Of a DNA stretch of 64,000 nt, positions 42,920 to 53,308 are shown one piece after another. The DNA lies in NCBI GenBank assembly GCA_023678885.1, contig CM043006.1, forward strand, positions 11,435,948 to 11,499,947. The letters are read 5' to 3'. How positions within the stretch are numbered: the stretch's first letter is position 1; each line of letters begins with the position of its first letter. A model generated the notes under the pieces. That model was not told the DNA's origin, did no database searches, and saw only the letters and a program-made list of their open reading frames with translations. The DNA comes from Pogostemon cablin. Its lineage: Eukaryota > Streptophyta > Magnoliopsida > Lamiales > Lamiaceae. The position numbers were made by a program, and so were the translations under genes.

Positions 42920-43990
42920 GGAGGAGTTTGACTATAGGTAATGATTATACCTACGTAGTAGGCTTGCTTACTCACATACTTAATTGACGTTGATGGTCTA
43001 TTTGAGGAAAACGTGTAACGGTTTAGGTGTTTGCATCGTTGAGATGTTTGCATGGTAGACACGTGTCCATCCTACTACGTGGTCATTCCCCAACCTTTGA
43101 ATAATAATTGCTTCCCCTTGGACCACCGTTGCATGTCGTCATTTTATTTAAGACCCTTCTTCCCCTTCCTCCATATATATATAAACATTATTATTACTAT
43201 ATTTAGATATTGTTATTATATATTATTATTATACTATTATTACTATGATAGTATATATATTTATATTAATAATATTATTCTATATATATTATTAGTATTA
43301 ATATTATCATGTATATTAGGGGTATTATATATTATATATATTAATTATTTTCTTTATTCTACATTAAATAGTTCCCTTATTAATATTTTATTCCTTTAAC
43401 ATTTTAATCTTTTATGTTCTATTAAAGATTAAAAAAATCATATTATTTCTTTCATGATTTATTTTTGTTCTATTTAAATATTATTAATTAATTTAGTTTT
43501 TCTTTATCACCCTTAAATTGAAAAAAAAAGTTATAATAAAATCAATAGTATAGGGTTTCGATTACAATAAAAAAAGGTGTATAAAAATAAAAGTAATCAA
43601 AACCCTATACTATTAATTATGATTTTATTGTAACTTTTTTATTTTTCAATTTAAGGGTGATAAAGAAAAACTAAATTAATTAATAATATTAAAATAGAAT
43701 AACAATTAATGAAGAAAGAAATAATATGATTTTTTTTAAAATCTTTACATAATATTAAAGAATATTATTATAAATAATAGAAACTAAAAGATTAAAATGT
43801 TAAAGGAATAAAATGTTAATGAGGGAACTATTTAATGTAGAATAAAGAAAATAATTAATATATATAATAAATATTTAACCAATAAAATAATGCCACATAT
43901 AATTTTTGATAGTGAATTTTCTCAACCTTGCGACAAGTATGTTTCTCGAAAATTTAAATAAGGCAACTACTTGTCAATTATATGTATTAA

Positions 43991-44443
43991 GATATCCTAT
44001 TTATTTCTAACTCATACACCTCTATAAAAGATGAGTGAATTGTGGGTTAATGGGTTTGTAGCTAGGTTTATATAGTGGCAGTTTTAAAGAGTGTAAATTT
44101 TGAAAACAAAGTATTTAATTTTAAAAATGAAAACGAACATAGTGTTAAGGTTTAATGATTTTTCTATGAGTTTAGATTATTTAAAGATCAAGTTGTTTTT
44201 ACAACTTTTAAATAGAGAAGTTTACATGAAATAAGGTTTACATGAGACAATTTTTTAATACAATTTCTCTGTTTCTTTCTCTTCTTCTCTTATCTCTTAT
44301 ATCAATTAATATTTTCTTTTATATATCATAGTTTAACTTTTATACATTAATTTTATATAAAGTTAAAATTTGCAAAAACTCGAGACAAGAATATATTATC
44401 ATTAACTAATTAGTTTTCAAAACCATATTCAAAATATACATAG
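43991..44443. other. AT-rich spacer between the fold-back element and element T
   Basis: No gene. The last five bases, CATAG, are the left target duplication of element T. Confidence 0.5.
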
Positions 44444-44871
44444 TATTGGTTTTGTTAAAAATAAAGAAGGGAATTTTCTGTTGCTTTTGTCCCACATCAA
44501 AATGGATAGCAAAGGGGGAGGGATCCTTGATGTTATATAAAGAGCCCCTTGGTATTGATGTCAAGTGCCTCAATCAAATATATTTTAATCTTTGTGTTTG
44601 ATTCTTTTAAATTACTTTCTTGTATTCTCGGATATGAGAGTTGAGAGAAAAGTGTGAATTAGTCAAAGATTAGTAATATTGTAGGAGGATTGGGGTCAGG
44701 ACTCGGGAAAGAGAAATTCTGTGTGAGTGTAAAAAAATTTAATACAATGGTATTTTCTCGATCTGTAATTTTTTTCCGATTTTGGAGTTTTCCACATAAA
44801 TTCTTATGTTGTCTTTTTATGCTCTTCTCTATTTGTCCTTAGGAATAAATGGGGATCTGTTTATCCCAACA
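44444..44871 (+). repeat. 5' LTR of element T
   Basis: Starts TATTGGTTTTGTTAAAAAT (TG changed to TA) and ends GTTTATCCCAACA. A TATA box, TATATAAAG, is at 44534-44542. It matches the LTR at 52855-53303 throughout. Confidence 0.9.
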
Positions 44872-44873
44872 AG

Positions 44874-44885
44874 TGGTATCAGATC
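44874..44885 (+). other. Primer-binding site of element T (tRNA-iMet)
   Basis: TGGTATCAGATC lies two bases after the LTR. It matches the initiator tRNA-Met end except for its last bases. Confidence 0.8.
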
Positions 44886-44949
44886 CGGGTGTGGGGTAGT
44901 CTAGTTCGGTCTTTTAAAATTTTGAGTACGGTCTGTGGTTGCAGCGTAG

Positions 44950-45250
44950 TGAACTTGGTTTCAATTTTGGTATCAATTGATTAGAGCAAGCGTACTCTAT
45001 CGCGTAGTAGACCGTAGTGACCAAGTGCAAAATTTAGAAATATCGAACCCAAGGGCGAAAATGGGTAGCCGTATTAGAAAGATGTTTTACTCTAGAAGAC
45101 TAATCAATAAAGGATGAGGTTGAATTAACTACAACTAACAACTAGGAAAATAATTAAAAATAGAAAATGTACAAATGGGATGGATAATGGATATAGGTGA
45201 GCAATCTAAGAAGTATGTAAAGCAAGAAACATCATGGAAAAGGCTATGTA
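44950..45250 (-). repeat. Truncated 3' LTR of element C
   Basis: It matches the first part of the right LTR (ATTGATTAGAGCAARCGTAC, ATCGAACCCAAGGGCGAAA, GAGCAATCTAAGAAGTATG) up to about 45250. Then it continues as 3'-region sequence. About 1.4 kb of LTR has been deleted, together with an unknown length of neighbouring internal DNA. Confidence 0.8.
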
Positions 45251-46660
45251 GAATCACATACAAAGTATATATATAAGGCTTGAGTGGGTAATCATGGCTT
45301 GTAACATGCTATATCACAAGAAATAGGCTTTAAGACTCAAAGTGGTTAACTAGGGATGATGTATAAGGTAAGGAAATATATGACTTTAAATAACAAGGAC
45401 ATCCTAAGATCATTTCAAAAATCTCTACTTCTCGGGTTCATTCTCTACAGTCCGTGAGCAAATTCTAGCTTGTTTAAGGCTCAACCAGTCCACTCATGAA
45501 GAATTAACCGTAGAGGCACGGTTGAGGCTCAATTTCTCACAAGCTTTTCCTTGAACCTAAAGGAACTCATTACACCTCAATTCATCTCAAAATTGAACAA
45601 GTTAAATAGAATATGTCACAATTTTAAAAAGTAGAGATTCCTAACATAATTCGCCATCACCGATACTAACAACATATCATCACTCATATTTAAAAATAAC
45701 TCACAACATCCCGAAATAAACCACCAAACAACCCTATACAAGAATAAAAAATTCAAACAAAACACATAAGAAAAGACTCACCAAACAAGAAACAACACAA
45801 AAACACATAACATGCAAAAACAAAAATTTCATCCATCAAAAGAAAATCAAGCACATATCCTCATCATCTAATAACATATAAGCTCAAGATTTTACCACCT
45901 TATTCAAAAAATGAGAAAAACTAATAAAGCAAGTAAACCTCCCAAGTACATAATATATGAAGTAGCATACTAATCCAAACAATTCAAATCAAAATTTTGT
46001 ATATGCTAAGCAAATGAAATTGATGAGTAGTAAAGTGAACTCTCTGAAAAGGCATCCGGAGATGGAAATGGCTAGCACGGACAACTAAGCTGCATGCACG
46101 ACGAGCTGAAAATTGTGAAAATGCTGGATCAAGCTCGATTAGAGTAGGCCACTCGACTCGTTCTGTTGGCTCTGGCTCAACTTGTCTTCTGCATTCGCCT
46201 ATGGCATGGGCGAGCAAGCGTTTCAGGTGTTGGCACACGCCCTCACTTACAGGCCCATGTTCCGTGCACGGCTCGAGCCTCAGTACACGACTCGAGTTGT
46301 GTTCAGCACTTGACCACGGCGTGGGCGTGCAGCTGCTTCAGGCGTTGGAGCACAGCCTTGTGTACAGGCCCGAGTTCCGGACTCGGCTCGAGCTCTGACA
46401 AGCATTTTTAAAAATTTTTAAACTTCGAGCCCTATTTTGCCCTGCTTGTTTAATTCCGATATACCTCATATATGCTCAAAAACTCATCAAAAACCATCAG
46501 CTCAATAATTGTACCCAAAATATGAACTAGCATGCACTTCAACACAATCAAACGAACTAAAATTATACCAATATTCATGAAAAACTTTAAAATTTACCCC
46601 ATTTTACAGGAAAACCTCTCAATCATCATAATAAGCACACTCAAGTGGTGAGTCACACCA
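45251..46660 (-). other. 3' region of element C with TCGAG words
   Basis: The first part resembles the 3' regions of A and B (AAGGACATCCTAAGATCATTT). At 46130-46400 the GC content rises sharply and ACTCGACTCG, GGCTCGAGCC, GACTCGAGTT and GGCTCGAGCTC occur, framed by a diverged duplication (GGCGTTGGAGCACAGCC and GGTGTTGGCACACGCCC). This is the C-family form of the TCGA arrays. The plus-strand open frames here are products of the repeats. Confidence 0.65.
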
Positions 46661-46672
46661 CATACTCTCCCC

Positions 46673-46820
46673 CCAAACTTAAATCGAAACAAGTTGAGAA
46701 TTAAGTTTGCAAAAAGTGGTGGGACTTACCCTACTAGTTTCCAACAATTCAAGTATGTCCACCACCCAACTATCCCCCCAAATTTAAATTGAAACAAGAA
46801 TTTCGATTTAAGTTTGCAAA
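46673..46820 (-). repeat. Two copies of the shared hairpin in element C
   Basis: At 46674-46709 CAAACTTAA pairs with TTAAGTTTG; at 46779-46817 the altered CAAATTTAAAT pairs with ATTTAAGTTTG. Both are preceded by a C run and followed by CAAARAGTGGTGRGAC. A and B have one copy each of the same design. Confidence 0.65.
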
Positions 46821-46998
46821 GAGTGGTGAGACATACTTTCACACTTCAAATTAAACACTTCTCATATCTTCAATGCGTATCCTTCTCAATGAGCACAATC
46901 AACTTACATACCAAAAATGCAAGAAAACTAAATCAAAGCAATTAAATGAAAGCAATAAAGTAAAAGATGGGTTGCCTCCCATCCAGCGCTAAGTTTCT

Positions 46999-48231
46999 TC
47001 AAGTCGGACGGAGCATGGAGAACTCATCGGAATGGCCAAGGATATCGTTCGTTCTTTTGCCATCAAATTTTAATCTTTGTGCTTCTTCCTCTATTAGGCA
47101 TTTGTGGCAAATAATGACCTCAGTAGTGTCCTTTGAGATTGGCTTAAAAAATTCCACTCGTATGAGCTTGCATTCCATTAACCTCTCCTTTCGAGACCAC
47201 CACTTATTTCTTTTTACCAAATATGTTCCTAACATTTCTTCAAGCTCTCTTTTGTACCTAAGGCATTGAGAAGAATCAATAGGTAAGACAAAGTCAATAT
47301 AAACTATATTTTGAAATTTAATGCAACTTGAAGAGTTAAAAGATGTAGAAATGCTCATTTCACTCCTGAATTCATCTTCAAGTGTTTCTAGACCTTGTTC
47401 CACTTCATCACATTCATATTCCTCTCTTGATTCTTCACCTTCACTTGAATTTTCCTTCTCAACAAAGGACAAGAAATCATAAACAATCTCTTCCTCCTCT
47501 AGGCTTTCTTCTACCTTAGGCTCTTTACTCCTTTCTAATGAATTTTTATCATCCAAGTTCTCTTCTCTCTTGTCTTCCTTATCCTCAATAAATTCAATAT
47601 CTCTTGAGTCTTCACTATCCCCCGAACACTCTTCTACCTCTAACTTTTCTTTATTCTTTTCATCAAATTTCTCCATTTCATGAAGAGTTTTCCATTCACT
47701 TATCATTTGACTCATTCGACATTCTAGGGCCTCAAGTCTCCTTTCTTTTTCCTCATCTTCTTTCTTTCTTTCTTCAATCATCTCATACATCATCTCCATA
47801 AGTTGATCAAATCTATCTTCTACGGATGGCTTTATCTCTTCATTCGGTGGTTGCCATCTTTATTCTTGGAGATAATTCCCTTGATCAACACTTGGGAAAT
47901 TACTCCCTTGCATGTAAGACATATCCTCCACTTGAGAATTAGGCATTATCCACTCTTGTTGCACCGTAGGATAAGAAGTTGGCATACATTGAAGATTTTG
48001 AGCCCCATAATTAGGAAGACTAGGTTGAAAACTTTGCCTTGTATCACATCCATAAGCATATCTTCTAAGCAACTCCATTAAGACATTATTTTCGGATAGA
48101 GGAGTAAATGGAGGAACTTGATTGTAAGAACTTGGAACAGGATAGGTGTTTACTTGATACGGTTGGAATGTATTCACATTGTAAGCTCCTTGTCATCCCC
48201 CATATATTCCATTATTGTAGCATAGATCCAT
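46999..48231 (-). pseudogene. Element C: 410-codon acidic ORF of unknown function, two stops
   Basis: A single frame starts at 48231 (MDLCYNNGIYGG), just after the primer region. It is cut by TGA at codon 13 and by TAA at 47860-47862, and ends at 46999. The N-terminal third is rich in Tyr, Pro, Gln and Asn (TFQPYQVNTYPVPSSYNQ), with MELLRRYAYG. The middle is strongly acidic and predicted helical (MEMMYEMIEERKKEDEEKER, then long Glu/Asp runs). The C-terminal part is less charged (IVYIDFVLPIDSSQCLRYKR, EEMLGTYLVKRNKWWSRKER, VIICHKCLIEEEAQRL). I recognise no domain; no zinc knuckle, protease or RT motif is present. It takes the place of gag. Confidence 0.7.
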
Positions 48232-48439
48232 TTTTAGCTCTTCTTCTCAAGATCTACTACAATTCTTTTCCACTTACTATTTTTGTTTACTCTTTGTTCT
48301 CTTCTATCAAGGTTGGTGTACCTAGCAAGAAGAACAAGTTAGAACAAGATTTTTCTAAGCAAATATAGATGCAAAAATAAGAAAAAAAATATCCTAAGTA
48401 GAGCTAACAAATTCAAACACGTTACACCGAAGACTCTCG

Positions 48440-48456
48440 CCCCGGCAACGGCGCCA
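48440..48456 (-). other. Primer-binding site of element C (tRNA-Asp)
   Basis: CCCCGGCAACGGCGCCA, a perfect tRNA-Asp 3' end, directly adjoining the LTR with no spacer. Confidence 0.88.
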
Positions 48457-50217
48457 TGAACTTGATTTCAATTATGGTATTAATTGATTAGAGCAAACGT
48501 ACTCTATCACGTTGTAGACGGTAGTGACCAAGTCCAAAATTTATAGAATATCGAACCCAAGGGCGAAAGTGGGTAGCCGTATTTGAGAGATGTTTGACTC
48601 TAGATGGACTAATCGATAATGAGGGGGTTGTTTAACATTACAAACTAACTAATAAATCAATTAAAGGATAGAAAATGTACATATGTGATGGAAGATGGAT
48701 GAATGTGAGCAATCTAAGAAGTATGCAAGGCAAGCAATATCATGGAAAAGGCTCATGTAAACTCACACACACACATGCATTGAAGGTCATCATGTTATGA
48801 TATTAAAGGCACTCAAAGAGTGTCTCCAATTCTCACTCTTCCTATAGGTACTTACATATATTAATATACCAATATAGAGATATTATCACAAAAAATTTTC
48901 TCTAGTAGGCAGGGACATTTTCCTATGTTCTCTTTCTAAGGTCAAGTGAGTCTTGGCTTGGGTCCCCTCATCATTTCAAATACTTTCACAAGTAATTATC
49001 AATAATGTCCTATCATGAGATTCTAAGCACATGAAGGTTATGGCCAAACTCCCCATATACTAATATAGTCACCTCATGCAATCAATGATTCAATTAAACC
49101 ACTAAGCATAATATTGGAATGGTCATATCCTAACACTATGAATAGAGAGTTTAATCACATAAATCATACATAAAATGAGAATAAGCATTCATGATAGAAA
49201 ATATTCATAACAATCATTTCATCAAACATGTGGTATGCAAAATCTACATAATCCCTAATCAATCATATTACTAGCCTCACATGAGGACTAGCCACTACAA
49301 ATCATTATTAAATCAATATAACCCATGGCATTCTCCAATTGAGCCAAATTATGAAGAAAATTACAAAATAAAGGTAAGTTGACTCCCCTTTGATGGTGAA
49401 CTTTCTCCTCCTTGATCATGTTATAATCTTCAACCAATGATGAATTTCTCTTCTTAGATTGGTGGATTGATGGAATGGTGGATGGATTTGAGGAGATCAA
49501 GTGGATTGGATGGATGAAGGGTATGGAGATGGATGGAATGGAGTTAGTGTGTGAAAATATGGTGTAAAATATGTGTGGAACTGATCCAAAATGATTCCTC
49601 CCATATTTGGCACATCAAAACAAATCTTTATACCCCCTGGAAGCTTCTAGAATATGTACATATCATAAAACTGACTTTGGCAAGAACACGGGTCGAGTTC
49701 GGCACACGGATCGAGTTGGTACAGCGCATGCAGCACAGTCTCACTGTTTCGCGCATAACTTCCACATCCAAATTCCGATTCGATTAATTCTTGCGCTCAC
49801 GCGATCCTGTCTTCTATAGCTTTCCAACCATACATCACATGTCCAGTTTTGAGCTCTACACAAATACAGAAAAATTACACAAATTGGAAGTGTATTTTTC
49901 AACATTTTATTTTGGCTCATTCTCCCTCGTTTCAACTCCAAATTGAGCTCTATTTTTTTTTCACATCTTCCTTATCGCGTCTAGAATCTATTTTTATATA
50001 AAAATCACACAAATTATACCAAAGTACCATTTTTCTAATATTTATAAATATCGCGCAATTTAAGACACTTAATCATGAAAATCACACATTTATCATTTCA
50101 AAGCACAAATCTCCATATCTTCATATAACACCACCAAATGATATACAAAATGAATAAAATCACATTAAAATACATAATAAAAAGACACTAAAATTTAGGT
50201 GAAAATGACACCGATCA
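48457..50217 (-). repeat. 5' LTR of element C
   Basis: 1761 bp. A minus-strand TATAAAGATTTG lies at 49622-49632. TCGAG-type words (GGGTCGAGTTCGG, GGATCGAGTTGG) lie at 49690-49720, fewer than in the LTRs of A and B. No gene. Confidence 0.85.
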
Positions 50218-50222
50218 CGTAG

Positions 50223-51086
50223 TCTGATCTTCAACATCAGAAAAGAATTTTATGAGGCTGTTATTCATTAAGCTAAGGGTGGCATGAAAGAAGTGGGAAA
50301 AGCTACTGGCATAAGGGGGTCAGAAGATTAGCCAGATGCGGTGGCATCTCCTTCCTTGCGGTGAAATGCGCTGGTCTGTGGCGACAGTGGCGTGGCAAGG
50401 GTAGGATTTGCGGGACTACAATTTTTGGTGGAGTTCTTGGACCTACATAAATGTGCTGGTACTCATGGTGGTGGAGTTGGCTTAACAGCGGTATGAATTT
50501 TCCATGGAGTCGGCTCAGTGAGGTTTGAAAATCATGAGTTTTTCCGGTAGTGACTAGTGGTGTGGGAAAGCAACGATTCACTGGGAAAGATAGCGATGTG
50601 GTGGCTTGGTATCGATGGCGCTAGATCGATAGAGAGTAGCGGGATTTAACCGACAAGCGGGGAAAACATCATGAATTTCGGAGGGTTAGAATTGGCTTCA
50701 AGTGACGACACTTTCATTAGGAAAAGGGTTCGGACAAACCTCCTATAACTTAGCGGTAAAAGGCAGCAACGTCAATATCGGTAAGGTGACGTTAATTGCT
50801 CAAGGTGGAACAATGGTGACGATAGCTGGTCAAGGAGGAGCTGGTGTAGCAAATAACTCTGAATGTTGAGCTAATATTATTGAGGATTCTTATAACATGT
50901 CCAGTTGTCATGGAAAATAATGTAATAAATTATAATATTGGCTGGTCCACAAGTTTGCACACAGACATTGACTTGGCGGTGATGTAGGGTGTGTGGTGGA
51001 TGTATATCGATTGCTGATGGACTTCCAGGGAAGCCAAGAGTTGGAAGTAGCACCATATATTTCAGCAGGTATTTTCGATATGTGCC
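50223..51086 (+). other. Main internal part of element T
   Basis: Relatively GC-rich, with many GGTGG and GTGGCG words. There is no frame above about 90 codons and no gag or pol motif. It may be captured host sequence, but I recognise no gene. It ends at the solo LTR; GTGCC at 51082-51086 is the target duplication. Confidence 0.55.
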
Positions 51087-52721
51087 TGATGAGAGTTTTC
51101 TCAACACACAAAATTAATCCTCAAGTATAAGGATATCAATTGTAGTCTCGATAGGCGATCAAGTGATTATCGAACCCTAGGGATGGATTATTATCAATTC
51201 AATTATATTCTAGTCAACGAAGATTATGTTGGCAAATTTGATTTGGTTTTGCTATGAAACTAAATAACATATAATTAAAATAGCAAGATAAATAAATAAA
51301 CAACAGCAAAAATTCGGTTGTGATCAAGTAAGTAATGAAGTAGTTCTTCAGGTAATCCAGTTTTATTCGTTAATTTCCTTTCCACGTGTTGATGTCCGAC
51401 TCTGCCTTGTGAAATATGGACACATCACTAAACCATGCAAGCATACTCTATAGACACAAGTAAGCAAGCGTATGACACATGTGAATACCCTTGGAGCAAG
51501 ACATATACTTCACCCTCTTTCTAGGTACTATCATAATCAATTATTTCCCGTGCACTTAGTACTCTAACCCGATTTGATCTCCCTTTTTAGGTATTATAAA
51601 GTAATACTCTTTATCCTACTTATTAACCCGAATATGATTCAATTAACAAGTATCTATTTAAGATAGTTCAAATAAGACTTCGGAATCCCTTCACTTAGAA
51701 TTATAACATATGATTCTGCTCAGCTGTGAACGCACTCAATCAATAACTAAGAGATGTATTCAGACTCTGCATAACAGTTAATGATGCACAAAACGGCCGT
51801 GAGTATGAATTGAAAAAGCACAATCTTATATAAAATAAACCACAAGTAGTGTTGTACGGAGTTTACACATGAAAATTCGATTAACTCATAAAACTTTCAT
51901 AACCCTAGAACTACCAAGGTGGTTCTAGCCCATGATTGATCTAAGAACAATCATGACTAGTTGGTATGATCTTACTTGACTCGCCAGACGAACCTCTCTC
52001 ACGACCCCTTCGGATGATGGTAGGGTTTGGTGGATAAAGGAAAATATGTGTTGTCTTGTGTTATGTCGTGTGTCTTTTTCTCCTGTGAAAGCTCTTCTTT
52101 TATACTCATAAGACCTCCTTATGGGCTTAGGATGGGCCTTTACTTGAAGCACACGTCAAATTTGGTAAAAAACATCCAGAATTACCATAAATAGCATCAG
52201 CGCCACGCCGTTCGACCAAGGCATACTGGTCGAACAAGGAGCTACTAGTCGAGCAAGCTCTCTGGACTATTTTGGCATTCTGTTTGACCAAACTGCTCTT
52301 GCTCGACTACATTGATGCTTGGTCGAGCAAGCCCTTCAAGTCGAACGAGCTCACTGTACGTTTTGTCCACTTTGTTCGACTTCTTCTCATCTGCTCGACC
52401 AAGTCGATGTTGGTCGAGTAACACCTCCAAGTTGAGCTACTCCTCTCGATGGGTTTTGACAATCTGCTCGATTTGTCACCCTCTGTTCGAAAATCAAACT
52501 GATGTTGGTCGAACAACACTCTAATCTCGCCTCCAAAATTGTGTCTTCCAATTCTGAGCTTTTTTCACCTGTTTTCCTATACAAATATGTTCAAATAGCC
52601 CTTGTACCCTCTGATTCGTGACTTTCCCCATAAACGTACCGATTCGTCTCAATAAAAAACTAAATCGTACTCCATTTCCACGCAAATCAGAGCCCAAAAA
52701 TGTAAATTTACACTCTCATCA
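51087..52721 (-). repeat. Solo LTR of the B family
   Basis: 1635 bp with ends TGATGAGAGTTTTCTC and TTTACACTCTCATCA and perfect TSD GTGCC at 51082-51086 and 52722-52726. It arises by recombination between the two LTRs of a full element. It contains the TCGAAC/TCGAGC array (52205-52520) and the TATA box at 52098-52104. It shows that the B family has moved more than once here. Confidence 0.93.
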
Positions 52722-52726
52722 GTGCC

Positions 52727-52854
52727 GCAGAAAACTCTTAGAATGATTGATTCTAAGTGGTATATTCATATGATGGAGTAGAATGATTTTCGGGGTTGAG
52801 AATTGATTGTCAGTAAAGACAATGAGACTTCTTTTATCTTGACAAGGTGGAGAT
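52727..52854 (+). other. End of the element T internal part with polypurine tract
   Basis: It resumes after the solo LTR and ends in ACAAGGTGGAGAT, the polypurine tract next to the 3' LTR. Confidence 0.7.
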
Positions 52855-53303
52855 TGTTGGTTTTGTCAAAAATAAATAAGGGATTTTTCCTTTGCTTTTG
52901 TCGCACATCGGAATGGAGAGCAAAGAGGGACAGATCAATTGTGCTATATAAGGAGACTCTTGGTATTGATGTAAGTGCCCAATCAAATACATTTTAATCT
53001 TTGTATTTGATTTTTTTAAATTCCTTTCTTACATTCTCGGTTGTGAGAGTTGGGAGAAAAATGTAAATTAGTAAAAAAATTATAATAGTGTAGAAGGATT
53101 GGGGTCGAGACTTGTGAGAGAGAAATTTTGTATGATTGTAAAAAATACAGTGGTATTTTCTCGATCCGTGGTTTTTAGTGATATTTTCTCGATCCGTGAT
53201 TTTTCTTCGATTTTGAAGTTTTTAACGTAAATTCTTGTGTTGTGTTTTTATGTTCTTCTTTATTTGTACATTAAGAATGAATGAGGATGTATTTATTATA
53301 ACG
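52855..53303 (+). repeat. 3' LTR of element T
   Basis: 449 bp, starts TGTTGGTTTTGTCAAAAAT and ends TTTATTATAACG, where CA is changed to CG. It contains a short duplication of TATTTTCTCGATCCGTG (near 53153 and 53181) that is absent from the 5' LTR. A TATA box, TATATAAGG, is at 52945-52953. Confidence 0.9.
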
Positions 53304-53308
53304 CATAG

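Larger units (their letters stand above)
15372..43329 (-). mobile_element. Element O: Tekay-like Ty3/gypsy retrotransposon, host of A and B
   Basis: A complete element on the minus strand, flanked by the 5 bp duplication TATTA at 15367-15371 and 43330-43334. In its own direction it has a 5' LTR (43329-41192), a tRNA-iMet primer site, gag, protease, reverse transcriptase, RNase H, integrase, chromodomain, a polypurine tract and a 3' LTR (17484-15372). Element A interrupts RNase H and element B interrupts protease. Without them O would be about 9.7 kb, usual for this lineage. Every domain carries stops, shifts or key-residue changes. The LTRs begin TATAAC where TGTAAC is expected. Confidence 0.93.
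41192..43329 (-). repeat. 5' LTR of element O
   Basis: 2138 bp, plus-strand ends TGTAACGCCCTAAATT and TATTAGGGGTATTATA. It is colinear with the 3' LTR except for the inverted block at 41749-42705. It carries the promoter TATA box at 42911-42919. Confidence 0.93.
15245..43990. mobile_element. Fold-back (long inverted repeat) element split by element O
   Basis: The sequence at 15245-15371 is the inverse of 43866-43990. Shared words, read on the right arm, include AACCAATAAAATAATG, GTGAATTTTCTCAACCTTGC and TAAATAAGGCAACTACTTG. The pairing continues inside: 43335-43555 is the inverse of about 43600-43865 (TTCTACATTAAATAGTTCCC with its complement; CACCCTTAAATTG with CAATTTAAGGGTG). With element O and one TATTA removed, this is a single hairpin of roughly 790 bp with a loop near 43555-43600 and ends reading TTAATACATATAATTG. 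That is the form of a fold-back element or a long-TIR MITE. There is no transposase. Only about 0.8 kb of this span belongs to it. Confidence 0.8.
44950..50217 (-). mobile_element. Element C: non-autonomous LTR element with an acidic ORF
   Basis: TSD CGTAG at 44945-44949 and 50218-50222. The right LTR (48457-50217) is complete, with ends TGAACTTGATTTC and GACACCGATCA. A tRNA-Asp primer site touches it directly. The left LTR is cut down to about 300 bp and passes into 3'-region sequence. In place of gag-pol there is one 410-codon frame of unknown function. Shared primer site, hairpin and 3'-region words (AGGCTTTAAGACTCAAAG) tie it to A and B, but its TCGA words are of the TCGAG type. Confidence 0.87.
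44444..53303 (+). mobile_element. Element T: small non-coding LTR retrotransposon, holding C and a solo LTR
   Basis: TSD CATAG at 44439-44443 and 53304-53308. LTRs of 428 and 449 bp (44444-44871 and 52855-53303), a tRNA-iMet primer site and a polypurine tract give plus orientation. With element C and the solo LTR taken out, the internal part is only about 1.07 kb and has no retroelement domain, so this is a TRIM- or LARD-like non-autonomous element. LTR size and the iMet primer would suit a Ty1/copia relative, but no coding sequence is left to prove that. Confidence 0.88.

Noticed and set aside
43052..43399. 115-codon plus-strand frame rich in Ile and Tyr
   Set aside because: Low-complexity AT repeats in an LTR end and the fold-back arm; no domain.
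50303..50581. 92-codon minus-strand frame in element T
   Set aside because: No domain, no start context and no support beyond being open.
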